From contig JAHHHD010000010.1 of NCBI GenBank assembly GCA_019359505.1, positions 62,001 to 126,000 on the forward strand: a stretch of 64,000 bases of DNA. The letters run 5' to 3'. This DNA comes from Drouetiella hepatica Uher 2000/2452. GTDB taxonomy: Bacteria > Cyanobacteriota > Cyanobacteriia > Elainellales > Elainellaceae. The position numbers and the translations under genes are program-made. The notes beneath the pieces were generated by a model. It worked only from the letters and a program-made list of their open reading frames with translations, had not been told where the DNA came from and did no database searches. Positions 50,940-60,419 of this stretch are shown in pieces. Position 1 is the first letter of the stretch, and each line of letters begins with the position of its first letter.

Positions 50940-53900
50940 ATGTCAGCATTTAGTCTTACCGATCCGAATAATCAAAACTTCAGCGCTTTATCCTCTGTTC
51001 TGGATAGCGCCAGCAGCCTCCGGAAAGTTAGCGGATTTTTGGGCACAGGCGCAGAAATTTCTGCTTACGATTCCGACAGCAAGCGTCTATTTGCCGTCTC
51101 TGGGCAAACGAGTGTTCAGGTTCTAGATTTAAGCAATCCGAGCAGTCCTGTCTTGGTGCAAACGATCGATCTTTCCAGCTATGGGGGTGCTGCCAACAGC
51201 GTTGCCGTGAGCAATGGCTTGGTGGCAGTGGCGGTGGAAGCTACTGTACGAACTAGCCCCGGCAAAGTAGTGTTATTGAACGCTCAAGGGGTAGTGCAGG
51301 GCGCGATCGCCGTGGGAGCCGTGCCCGACATGGTGACGTTTACACCAGACGGCAAGAAGATCTTGGTGGCAAACGAGGGCGAACCCAGCAGCTACGGTCA
51401 GCCCAACTCGATCGATCCAGTCGGTTCAGTCAGCATTATTGACCTGTTTAGCGCCCCTGCACCAACGGTCGCAACAGCTAGCTTTGAAAGCTTCAACGCT
51501 CAGAAAGCCGATCTCCAGGGCAGAGGTGTGCGGATCACATCGCCCAACGCCACCGTGGCGCAGGATTTTGAGCCGGAGTACATCACGGTTTCGGCAGACG
51601 GTAAAACGGCGTGGGTGACGCTGCAAGAGAGCAATGCGATCGCCCTGATCGACATTGCCACGGCTAAAGTGACCAGCATTCTGCCGCTGGGTCTGAAGGA
51701 CTTCAGCAAAGGCTTGCCCACCGTTACGACCTATGAATTTGGCGATCGCCCCCCCTTGGGCACCACCGCGACGGTTAATCCTAGCGATCCCAGCCAAATT
51801 ACAGCAGGACAAGAGATTCTGCTGGGTGGCTTCTCCGGTCTGTTTTTTGAGGGCACTGCGGCAAATGGCAGCCTCAAGTTCATCACCACGACCGATCGCG
51901 GTCCCAACGGTGAGCCAACCGAACTCAACGCCAGCAATCCTGGGCTAGAGCGTCCGTTTGCCCTGCCCGACTTTCAGCCGCAAATCATTCGGTTTGAGCT
52001 AGATCGCAGCACCGGAAAAATCAGCCTTACCGAGCAGATTAAGCTCAGCCAAGCCGACGGTACGCCAATCACGGGTCTACCCAACCTGCAAAATGGTGCA
52101 GCCGGAACGGCATACACCGATGAGGTGGGCGTTGATTTGTTCGGCAACATCCTGTCGAATGACTCCCTCGGAGCCGATACGGAAGGCATTGTCGTGGCAG
52201 CAGACGGCACCTTCTGGCTAGTCGATGAGTACCGCCCCGCCATCTACCACTTTGATCAGGCTGGCAAGCTGATCGATCGCTTCATTCCTGAAGGTGCGCC
52301 CACAGATGGCGGCGAGTTTGGCACTCCAGCCCTGCCTGCGGTCTATGCTCAGCGGCGATCGAATCGCGGATTTGAGGCGGTTGCCCTAGAAGGAAATAAG
52401 CTCTACGCCTTTATTCAAAGCGCGATCGACAATCCTGACTCGGCGGCAGACACGGCCTCTCGCGCCTCGCGGAACACCCGCATTCTAGAATTCGATATTG
52501 TCACGAAACAGGTGACGGGCGAATATCTCTACGTGCAGGACGACATCAGCGCCAGCGGCACCGCCAAGACCGACAAGATCGGCGATGCGGTTTCTCTAGG
52601 CAACGGCAAGTTTTTGGTGGTAGAACGGGACGATCGCAGTACGACCAGCTCCAACAAGCTGATCTACGAAATCGACCTGAAGGGCGCGACCAATATCAAC
52701 AGCGCTGCCAATCTGACGAAGATTCCCGCAGGCAAAACGATCGAGCAGCTCACGGTTGCCGAGCTAGACAGCGCGGATCTCAATCCGGTGAACAAGCGGC
52801 TGGTGACGAACGCGGCGGCGATCGGCTACACCGGAGTCGAAAAGCTGGAAGGTTTAGCGCTGATCGATGCCAACACGATCGCTATCGTCAACGACAATGA
52901 TTTTGGCTTGGCGGGGGGTGTCGTGTCCGGCGATGGCTCGATTACCGGACTCTCCAACACGCCTGTGAAACTAGGCATTATTGAGTTCAACCAGAGCAAC
53001 GGGCTAGATGCCAGCGATCGCGATGGTGCCGGGGGTACGGGCGCGATCAATATCCAGCCTCAGCCTGTGTTTGGGCTGTATCAGCCGGATGCGATCGCCA
53101 GCTACAGCTTCAACGGACAGACCTATCTGGTGTTGGCCAACGAAGGGGATGCGCGAGACTACACGGGATTCCTAGACGAAATTCGCGTGGGTAGCAATGC
53201 CTACAGGCTTGACCCAACGGCGTTTCCCAATGCAGCCGCGTTGAAAGACAATGCCGTGCTGGGGCGGCTGACGGTGAGCAATGTCTCAGGCGATACCGAC
53301 GGCGATGGTGACTTCGATCGGATTGAGCTAATTGGAGCGCGATCGTTTTCCATTCGGGACGCGGCGGGCAATTTGGTGTTTGACAGCGGCAACCAGCTAG
53401 AGCTGATCACGGCGGCGGCAGTGCCTACCCTGTTCAACTCCAACGGCGCTGCGGACACGTTCGATACGCGCAGCGATAACAAAGGCCCGGAAGCGGAAGG
53501 TGTGACGGTGGGCACGGTCAACGATCGCACCTATGCCTTCGTGGGGCTAGAGCGGACGGGCGGCGTGATGGTTTACGAAATCACGAACCCCAATCAGCCT
53601 GTCTTTGTGGAGTATGTCAGCACGGCAGATGATGTTAGTCCAGAAGGGTTGACCTTTGTTTCGGCAGACAAAAGCCCCAACGGCAAGCCATTGCTGATCA
53701 CCACCAACGAAGTCAGCAGCACGGTTGCCGTTTTTGAATTCGTGCCTCCGACCCGCATCAGCGACATTCAGGGGAATAGCCAGGTTTCGCCGCTCGTAGG
53801 CAAAACCGTTACGGATGTGCGCGGCATTGTCACGGCAGTCACCAACAACGGCTTTTATCTGCAAGACCCCAATCCTGACGCCAGCGACGCAACTTCGGAA

Positions 53901-55868
53901 GCAATTTTTGTTTTCAGAGGCTCTGCGGGCAGCAAGCCCAAAGTCGGCGATTCGCTGAAGGTGACGGGTCGCGTCGATGAGTTTCGCGCCAGCGGTCGCA
54001 ATAATGATTTATCCATTACTCAGATCAACGGCACCGTCACGGGAGCCGAATTTACCGTGCTGTCGAGCGACAATTCGCTGCCTATAGCAACCGTCATTGG
54101 TGCGGGCGGTCGCGTTCCACCCAATACGGTCATTGATAACGATGCGATCGACGGCAATGTCGAGAACGTAGGCAGCGTCTTTGACCCCGCTCAAGACGGC
54201 ATTGACTTCTATGAAAGTCTGGAAGGAATGCGGGTACAGATCAACAACGCTGTGGCGGTAAGCCCGACCAACGGCTTTGGTGAAATTGCGGTACTGGCAG
54301 ACAATGGCGCAAATGCGGGCGTTCGCACCGCTAGAGGCGGCATCAACATCCAGCCGGGAGACTTCAATCCAGAACGGATCATTGTCGATGATGTGATTGT
54401 CAGCAGACCTCCATTTGTGAACGTGGGCGATCGCTTTACTAGCCCGACTGTAGGAGTCCTGGATTACAGCTTCAGCAACTTCAAACTGCTGAATACAGAA
54501 CCACTTCAGGCAGCATCCGCCGGATTGCAAAAGGAAGTCACGGCTCTGGTGGGAGGGAACGATCAGTTGACGATCGCCACCTTCAATGTGGAAAACCTTG
54601 ATCCGAAGCTGGAAGACATCAGCAAGGTGAACGGTCAAAGCGCCAGCAACGTGGATGATGACTTAGGCAGCGGCAAATTTGCGGCTCTAGCCGATCGCAT
54701 TGTCAACAACTTGCAGTCTCCCGATATTATTTCGCTGGAGGAGATTCAGGACAGCACGGGCGGCGAAATCAACGATGGCGTAGTCGATGCTGACGTGACT
54801 TTCCAGACGCTGATTCACACCATCAAAGCGGCAGGCGGCCCAGCTTACGAGTACCGCAGCATTGACCCTGTGGAAGGACAAGACGGCGGACAGCCCGGTG
54901 GCAACATTCGGGTCGGCTTTCTGTTTAACCCAGCAAGAGTGCAGTTTGTCGATCGCCCAGGCGGTGGCTCGACCACAGACACCACGCTAGTAGAGGGCGA
55001 ACTGTCGGCGAGTCCCGGTCGCATCGACCCGACCAACCCTGCTTTCAACACCAGCCGCAAGCCGCTCGTGGGTGAGTTCCTGTTCAACGGCAACACTGTT
55101 TACGTCATCGCCAACCACTTTAACTCTAAGGGAGGCGATCAGCCGCTGTTTGGACGCTTCCAGCCGCCCACATTGACGACTGAAGCGCAGCGTTTGGAAC
55201 AGGCGGCGATCGTCCGCAGCTTTGTGGATGAACTGCTGGCAGTCAATGCCAACGCTAATGTCCTGGTGGTGGGAGACATCAACGACTTCCAGTTCTCCAA
55301 CCCCATACAGGTGTTGACCGCAGGAGGCGCACTGTCTACCTTGATTGACACCTTGCCGATCAGCGAGCAGTACACCTACAACTTTGAGGGCAACGCCCAG
55401 GTCTTGGATCACATTCTGGTCAGCAGCAGCCTTGTGCCTAAGTCGGAAGTCGATGTGGTTCACATCAACTCAGAGTTTGCTGATCAAGATAGCGACCATG
55501 ATCCGATCGTTTCTCGTTTGACGCTGACTCCGCTGCTGCGGGGCGCGACTGCCAATGACATGCTAGTGGGCACAAATGCCGCAGAAACGATCGTGGGTGG
55601 ACTAGGTGACGATATTCTGACGGGCAATGGGGGAAGCGATCGCTTCCTGATCAGCACCGGAACAGGTACCGATACGATTACCGACTTTACCTCAGGTCAA
55701 GACCTCATTCAGCTCACAGGTGGTCTGGGCTTTGGCCAGCTCAGCATCGCCCAGGGAACAGGCACAAGCGCCCATGATGCCCTCTTGCAGGTAGGTAGTG
55801 AGACGATCGCCATTCTCACGGGAGTACAGGCTAATACGCTGACCGCCAACAACTTTGCGATCGGCTAA
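50940..55868 (+). CDS. Giant secreted choice-of-anchor I / phytase-esterase-like / endonuclease-phosphatase / RTX protein
   Basis: This protein is about 1642 residues from the ATG at 50940; a GTG at 50829 would add 37. It begins with a beta-propeller (SVQVLDLSNPSSPVLVQTIDL, KILVANEGEPSSYG). An 'esterase-like activity of phytase' domain (GGFSGLFFEGTAANG, TDRGPNGEPTE, DTEGIVVAADGTFWLVDEY) interrupts it, and the propeller resumes (YLVLANEGDARDYTGF, KGPEAEGVTVG). An OB-fold segment (TVTDVRGIVTAVTNNGFYLQD) and an endonuclease/exonuclease/phosphatase domain (TIATFNVENLDP, IISLEEIQD, VLVVGDINDF, DQDSDHDPIVSRL) follow. A short RTX block ends it. It probably scavenges phosphate from extracellular nucleic acids and phosphoesters (inference). 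Confidence 0.87.
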   Translation: MSAFSLTDPNNQNFSALSSVLDSASSLRKVSGFLGTGAEISAYDSDSKRLFAVSGQTSVQVLDLSNPSSPVLVQTIDLSSYGGAANSVAVSNGLVAVAVEATVRTSPGKVVLLNAQGVVQGAIAVGAVPDMVTFTPDGKKILVANEGEPSSYGQPNSIDPVGSVSIIDLFSAPAPTVATASFESFNAQKADLQGRGVRITSPNATVAQDFEPEYITVSADGKTAWVTLQESNAIALIDIATAKVTSILPLGLKDFSKGLPTVTTYEFGDRPPLGTTATVNPSDPSQITAGQEILLGGFSGLFFEGTAANGSLKFITTTDRGPNGEPTELNASNPGLERPFALPDFQPQIIRFELDRSTGKISLTEQIKLSQADGTPITGLPNLQNGAAGTAYTDEVGVDLFGNILSNDSLGADTEGIVVAADGTFWLVDEYRPAIYHFDQAGKLIDRFIPEGAPTDGGEFGTPALPAVYAQRRSNRGFEAVALEGNKLYAFIQSAIDNPDSAADTASRASRNTRILEFDIVTKQVTGEYLYVQDDISASGTAKTDKIGDAVSLGNGKFLVVERDDRSTTSSNKLIYEIDLKGATNINSAANLTKIPAGKTIEQLTVAELDSADLNPVNKRLVTNAAAIGYTGVEKLEGLALIDANTIAIVNDNDFGLAGGVVSGDGSITGLSNTPVKLGIIEFNQSNGLDASDRDGAGGTGAINIQPQPVFGLYQPDAIASYSFNGQTYLVLANEGDARDYTGFLDEIRVGSNAYRLDPTAFPNAAALKDNAVLGRLTVSNVSGDTDGDGDFDRIELIGARSFSIRDAAGNLVFDSGNQLELITAAAVPTLFNSNGAADTFDTRSDNKGPEAEGVTVGTVNDRTYAFVGLERTGGVMVYEITNPNQPVFVEYVSTADDVSPEGLTFVSADKSPNGKPLLITTNEVSSTVAVFEFVPPTRISDIQGNSQVSPLVGKTVTDVRGIVTAVTNNGFYLQDPNPDASDATSEAIFVFRGSAGSKPKVGDSLKVTGRVDEFRASGRNNDLSITQINGTVTGAEFTVLSSDNSLPIATVIGAGGRVPPNTVIDNDAIDGNVENVGSVFDPAQDGIDFYESLEGMRVQINNAVAVSPTNGFGEIAVLADNGANAGVRTARGGINIQPGDFNPERIIVDDVIVSRPPFVNVGDRFTSPTVGVLDYSFSNFKLLNTEPLQAASAGLQKEVTALVGGNDQLTIATFNVENLDPKLEDISKVNGQSASNVDDDLGSGKFAALADRIVNNLQSPDIISLEEIQDSTGGEINDGVVDADVTFQTLIHTIKAAGGPAYEYRSIDPVEGQDGGQPGGNIRVGFLFNPARVQFVDRPGGGSTTDTTLVEGELSASPGRIDPTNPAFNTSRKPLVGEFLFNGNTVYVIANHFNSKGGDQPLFGRFQPPTLTTEAQRLEQAAIVRSFVDELLAVNANANVLVVGDINDFQFSNPIQVLTAGGALSTLIDTLPISEQYTYNFEGNAQVLDHILVSSSLVPKSEVDVVHINSEFADQDSDHDPIVSRLTLTPLLRGATANDMLVGTNAAETIVGGLGDDILTGNGGSDRFLISTGTGTDTITDFTSGQDLIQLTGGLGFGQLSIAQGTGTSAHDALLQVGSETIAILTGVQANTLTANNFAIG

Positions 55869-55888
55869 ATCTTGCTCTTTTGCATTTT

Positions 55889-55916
55889 CCTCAGCTCCTT
55901 CCAAAAGGGGCTGAGG
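55889..55916 (+). terminator. Hairpin between the two giant genes
   Basis: CCTCAGCTCCTT (55889-55900) pairs with AAGGGGCTGAGG (55905-55916) through 12 bp including one G-T wobble, with a CCAA loop. ATTATTTTG follows. It begins 20 bp after the stop and could end or attenuate the transcript before the next gene. Confidence 0.6.
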
Positions 55917-56007
55917 AGATTATTTTGACTGGCTACACCCGATCGCGTTTCTAGTTTATGAATTTACTCGCCTGATTCACCTGTTTGATTCACCCCCAGG
56001 ATCTACC

Positions 56008-59000
56008 ATGACTGAACCTACGACCATCCGGTTTTCCCAATTCAATGCCTCGCTGAATCGCAACAATGAAGGGGCTTTGGTTCAAGATCTGTCTACCCCC
56101 AACAACGCTCAGGCTAAAGCCGTTGCCGAAATTATTCAGCGTACTAGCCCCGATGTGCTGCTGATCAATGAATTCGATTACGTCTCAGCCGATCCGCTGG
56201 CTCCCGTCAAACTCTTTCAGCAGAACTATCTGTCCCTGAGTCAGAACGGTGCCAATCCAGTGGACTACCCCTACGCCTACATTGCCCCCTCCAACACTGG
56301 AATTGCTTCCGGATTTGACCTCAACAACGACGGGCGCACCGTCACCACTCCCGGCGCAGCGGGCTATGGCGATGATGCCTTTGGCTTCGGCAACTTCCCC
56401 GGACAGTTCGGGATGCTGCTGCTGTCGAAATACCCGATCGACACAGATAACATTCGCACCTTTCAAAACTTTCTCTGGAAAGATATTCCCGGTTCGCTGC
56501 TGCCGACGGTCAGCCTCCCCGGTTCTGGCACACCCTGGTATTCTGCCGAAGAGCAGGCGGCATTGCCCCTGTCGTCCAAGAGCCATTGGGATGTACCGAT
56601 CGTCGTCAATGGGCAAACGATTCACGCGCTGGTTAGCCACCCCACGCCGCCCGTGTTTGACGGAGCCGAAGATCGCAACGGCAAGCGCAACGCGGATGAA
56701 ATTCGCTTTTGGGCAGATTATGTTAGCCCCGGCGAAGGCGACTACATCTATGATGATCAGGGCGGCAGCGGCGGACTGCAATTTGGCTCTAGCTTCGTGA
56801 TCATGGGCGATCAGAATGCTGACCCCCAGGATGGCGACAGCTTCGGCAAAGCCATTTCGCAGCTTTTGCAAAACCCCAACATCAACACTAATTTCATTCC
56901 CACCAGCGCAGGCGCAGTTCAGCAGTCGGATTTGCAGAAAGGAGCCAACCTCACCCACAAGAGCAACCCCGCCTTCGACACCGCCGACTTTGCCGACACC
57001 ACCCCCGGAAATGTGCGCGCGGATTACGTCCTCCCTTCCAACGACCTGGAAATCACTGATTCGCAGGTGTTTTGGCCGCTCGATACCGATCCGCTGTTCC
57101 GTCTTGTGGGCGTTTTTAACCCTGCATTGCCGGGTGGCTATCCCAGCTCCGATCACAAGTTGGTGTGGGTGGATTTGCAGTTGGGTGCCGATCGTCCCGG
57201 AAAAACGGTAGTCAGCGCCGACTTTGCTGGACAGCAGATTTTTCCCACCAACACCACCCAAACCTTGAACGGCATCACCACTCAAATTGGCGGTCTGTCG
57301 GGCTTGACCTACGACGCAGCCAATGATCGCTACTACGTGGTGGCTGACGATCGTGGCGATCGCACCATTGCGGGTTCCGGCACTACGCCGCCTCCGGCAG
57401 ACAACACGCCGCCCCGGTTCTACACCGTCGAGATCAAGCTAGATGCCAACGGCGCACCCAGCACCACCTTCACAGGCGTGACCCTGCTGCGCGACAGCGA
57501 AGGCAAAACCTTTGCCCCACTGCGGCTCGATCCAGAAGACATTGTGTTGACCCAAAAAGGGACAGTATTTATCTCTTCTGAGGGCGAAGCTAATATCGCC
57601 GCCGGACGGATCACCAATCCGTTTGTGAATGAATTTGATCCCATGACCGGACAACAACTGCGATCGCTCCTCGTTCCCCAGAAGTTCCTGCCCGTGGTGC
57701 AAGATACGAACGGCAACGGCAGAACTGATGCAGGCGATACGCAGACCGCTGGCATTCGCAACAACCTGGCATTCGAGAGCCTGACGATCACGCCGGATCA
57801 AAAATTCCTGTACACGGCCACGGAAAATGCCCTGTTCCAGGACGGCTCCATTGCCACAGTCACCAGCGGTTCGCCATCGCGGATCATTCAATACAATCTC
57901 GTCACAGGTCAACCTGAGAAAGAATATCTCTACAATGTTGACCCGGTAGCAAAAGCCTCAATTCCAGAAACCGCCTTCAATACCAATGGTCTGGTGGACT
58001 TACTGGCGATCGACGATCGCGGCACTTTCTTATCGGTCGAGCGTTCCTTTTCCACAGGCGTTCCCGGCACAGGCAACACCATCAAGATCTACGAAATCAG
58101 CCTGCAAGGCGCGACCGACATCAGCGCGATCGAATCCCTCAGCAGCCTCAGTGCCGAGCAGTTGGCCAACCTTCAGCCCGCCCAAAAACGGCTGGTGCTG
58201 AACCTGGATGATCTGAACCTGCCCACCGGAACGGACAACATTGAAGGCATCGAATTTGGGCCTAAACTCGCCGACGGTCGCCAGTCGATCGTCTTGGTGA
58301 GCGACAACAACTTTAGCGGCACGCAGTTCACGCAAATCCTTACCCTGAGCGCCAACCTGGTGACAACCGTTGCGCCCACGGTGGAAACCAGCCCGGAGCG
58401 TCTCAACGATCCTAACGTGCCCTTTAGCCAGCGCGCCGACTCCGACGATCCCGCGATCTACCTGAATACCGCCAATGCCGACGATAGCCTGGTGCTAACC
58501 ACCCTGAAAAACGGCGGTATTGAAGTTCACGACTTGGCAGGCAACACCCTCCAGACCGTCAACCCCGGCAATATTCGGTACAATAACGTCGATTTGCTCT
58601 ATGGCTTCAACCTGGGCGGACAGAGCGTCGATATCGCGGTGGCCAGCGATCGCAACAACGACAAGCTCGTCATCTTCAAAGTCACCGCCAGCCCCGTCAA
58701 CGGCAAATACCTGGAAGACATCACCGACAGCAGCATCGGCACCCTGTTCCAGGCGGCTCCCTTTGACCCACCTTATTCCGATTCGACCCGCAGCGCCTAC
58801 GGCTTGGCGACCTACAACAGCCCCGTCACAGGCGATGCCTACGTTTTTGCCAGCCGCCGCCAAACCGGAGACGTGGCGCAATACAAGCTGATTGATGCCG
58901 GGAACGGCAAAATTGGCGCAACCCGCGTTCGCCAGTTCACCATTCCTGTCCCGGCTTCCGCACCTGCCGATACAGAAGCCCAAACCGAGGGCATGGTTAC

Positions 59001-59940
59001 CGATCGCGAACTAGGCTATCTCTACATCGGTCAGGAAGACGTGGGCATCTGGAAATTTCAGGCAGAGCCGACGGGCAGCAACACAGGCACGCTGATTGAA
59101 CCCGTCAAAGCGCTGGGCGGTCAATACATTGCCAACGATGTCGAAGGTCTAACCATCTACTATTCTGCCAACGGCACAGGCTATCTGCTCGCCTCTAGCC
59201 AGGGTGACAACACCTTTGCCGTTTTCAGCCGCGAAGGCAGCAACGAGTACATTGGTCAGTTTGCTGTCGGCAGCAGCGGTACGATCGACAGCGTGCAAGA
59301 ATCCGACGGCGCAGAGGTGATTAACGTCCCCCTCGGCTCCAACTTCCCCTTCGGTCTGTTCGTCACCCAAGACGGCTCCAACGACCCCGCCCGAATTGTT
59401 GAGGATGAAAACATCAGCAACAACTTCAAGTACGTTCCCTGGGAAAACATCGCCGCTCCTCTGGGACTGACGATCGACACCACCAACACCCTCCAGACCT
59501 CAACCCAGCACGGCGGTTCTGGCAACGATGTCTTGGCAGGAACGGAAGCCAACGATCGCCTCCTCGGCAACGATGGCGACGATGTGTTGATCGGCTACGG
59601 CGGCAACGACCTGCTGATCGGCGGCAGCGGCAGCGACGGGCTAGACGGCGGCAGCGGCAGCGATACCCTGCGCGGAAACCAAGGCAACGACTACCTGCAA
59701 GGACGCAACGGTGCCGACCTGTTTGTCTTTGCGGTGGGCGACGGCACAGACATCGTTGCAGATTTTAGTCTGAGTGAGGGCGATCGCATTGGCTTGTCGG
59801 GAGGTCTTACCTTCGGTCAGCTCATCCTTACCCAACAGGGCAGCAACACCCTCATCCAAGCCGGAACTGAGGCTCTAGCAGTCCTGAACAATGTTCAAGC
59901 TAGCACCCTCACGAGTGCAGCGTTTACTGCTGTCGCCTAA
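56008..59940 (+). CDS. Giant secreted endonuclease-phosphatase / phytase-esterase-like / beta-propeller phytase / RTX protein
   Basis: This 1310-residue protein has four parts. Residues 1-395 are an endonuclease/exonuclease/phosphatase-like domain (IRFSQFNASLNRN, VLLINEFDYV, VIMGDQNADPQDGDS, SSDHKLVWVDLQL). An esterase-like phytase domain follows at about 400-770 (IGGLSGLTYDAANDRYYVVADDRG, TDNIEGIEFGP). A 3-phytase beta-propeller lies at about 790-1160 (DSDDPAIYLN, GNIRYNNVDLLYGFNL, TEAQTEGMVTDRELGYLYIGQEDVGIWKF, DVEGLTIYY). RTX repeats and a C-terminal block end it. Together these domains would release phosphate from phytate and organic phosphoesters. It sits 139 bp behind the previous giant gene, with which it shares three domain types. 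Confidence 0.89.
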   Translation: MTEPTTIRFSQFNASLNRNNEGALVQDLSTPNNAQAKAVAEIIQRTSPDVLLINEFDYVSADPLAPVKLFQQNYLSLSQNGANPVDYPYAYIAPSNTGIASGFDLNNDGRTVTTPGAAGYGDDAFGFGNFPGQFGMLLLSKYPIDTDNIRTFQNFLWKDIPGSLLPTVSLPGSGTPWYSAEEQAALPLSSKSHWDVPIVVNGQTIHALVSHPTPPVFDGAEDRNGKRNADEIRFWADYVSPGEGDYIYDDQGGSGGLQFGSSFVIMGDQNADPQDGDSFGKAISQLLQNPNINTNFIPTSAGAVQQSDLQKGANLTHKSNPAFDTADFADTTPGNVRADYVLPSNDLEITDSQVFWPLDTDPLFRLVGVFNPALPGGYPSSDHKLVWVDLQLGADRPGKTVVSADFAGQQIFPTNTTQTLNGITTQIGGLSGLTYDAANDRYYVVADDRGDRTIAGSGTTPPPADNTPPRFYTVEIKLDANGAPSTTFTGVTLLRDSEGKTFAPLRLDPEDIVLTQKGTVFISSEGEANIAAGRITNPFVNEFDPMTGQQLRSLLVPQKFLPVVQDTNGNGRTDAGDTQTAGIRNNLAFESLTITPDQKFLYTATENALFQDGSIATVTSGSPSRIIQYNLVTGQPEKEYLYNVDPVAKASIPETAFNTNGLVDLLAIDDRGTFLSVERSFSTGVPGTGNTIKIYEISLQGATDISAIESLSSLSAEQLANLQPAQKRLVLNLDDLNLPTGTDNIEGIEFGPKLADGRQSIVLVSDNNFSGTQFTQILTLSANLVTTVAPTVETSPERLNDPNVPFSQRADSDDPAIYLNTANADDSLVLTTLKNGGIEVHDLAGNTLQTVNPGNIRYNNVDLLYGFNLGGQSVDIAVASDRNNDKLVIFKVTASPVNGKYLEDITDSSIGTLFQAAPFDPPYSDSTRSAYGLATYNSPVTGDAYVFASRRQTGDVAQYKLIDAGNGKIGATRVRQFTIPVPASAPADTEAQTEGMVTDRELGYLYIGQEDVGIWKFQAEPTGSNTGTLIEPVKALGGQYIANDVEGLTIYYSANGTGYLLASSQGDNTFAVFSREGSNEYIGQFAVGSSGTIDSVQESDGAEVINVPLGSNFPFGLFVTQDGSNDPARIVEDENISNNFKYVPWENIAAPLGLTIDTTNTLQTSTQHGGSGNDVLAGTEANDRLLGNDGDDVLIGYGGNDLLIGGSGSDGLDGGSGSDTLRGNQGNDYLQGRNGADLFVFAVGDGTDIVADFSLSEGDRIGLSGGLTFGQLILTQQGSNTLIQAGTEALAVLNNVQASTLTSAAFTAVA

Positions 59941-60020
59941 TGACCAGGGCATTGCAAGAGGTCGCAGTGCAACCCTGCAAAACTCTGTCCGCTAGAAGTC
60001 TCTGATAGAAGTCTGCTATG

Positions 60021-60138
60021 CCGATTTAAACGAATTTGTGGGCACATTGAACCTCAGAAGGGGCTTGGCAATGCCAAGCCCGTACCGGGATCTGTCGTGG
60101 TTCCAATTCAAATTGGTATTCCAATTCAAATTGGTATT
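60021..60138 (-). repeat. MITE-like element R2, copy 2, with a duplicated end
   Basis: The element matches 50315-50416 in inverted orientation, including the GGGCTTGGCA/TGCCAAGCCC hairpin (60061-60081) and the segment GTACCGGGATCTGTCGTGG. Its end unit CCAATTCAAATTGGTATT is present twice in tandem (60103-60120 and 60121-60138). Confidence 0.87.
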
Positions 60139-60222
60139 AGAAGAGTGCTGTAGACAGATGTTGTGGAAGCTAATGAGTAGCGTCAGCTCTCGGCTGAATT
60201 GGGTCAGCAGCTCGTAATTATG

Positions 60223-60260
60223 AAAAGCAGGAGCGTTCTGTAGCAACGCTCCTGCTTTTT
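60223..60260 (+). terminator. Intrinsic terminator
   Basis: AAAAGCAGGAGCGTT (60223-60237) pairs perfectly with 60245-60259 around a 7-nt loop, and the right arm runs into TTTTT. It is a strong Rho-independent terminator on the plus strand. The A-run on the left makes it plausible on the minus strand as well. Confidence 0.85.
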
Positions 60261-60419
60261 GCGCATTGTGCCTTCGCCCCTTCCTAAAGCTTGATCTTTG
60301 GGGCATTAATCTCTCTCTCTTGGTCGAAGGGAATCTTTTTTCACCCCCCTATGCTGGTGTGAGTTGGGTGATTCACAAAAATTGATGAACCTTACTTAAC
60401 ATATTGAAGGAGGCTAAGT

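Larger units (their letters stand above)
59941..60419. other. 479-bp gap with element R2 and a terminator
   Basis: No gene is evident. It contains R2 copy 2 (60021-60138) and the hairpin terminator at 60223-60260. The last 100 bp should carry the fasciclin-gene promoter, with AGGAGG at 60408-60413 placed 6 nt before its ATG. Confidence 0.65.

Noticed and set aside
54009-54638. 209-codon minus-strand open frame inside the first giant gene
   Set aside because: Antisense shadow of the endonuclease-phosphatase coding region; no ribosome-binding site or domain.
56185-57285. Long 366-codon open frame on the minus strand
   Set aside because: It lies wholly inside the phytase/RTX gene, has a composition expected from a G/C-biased antisense shadow, and shows no recognisable domain.
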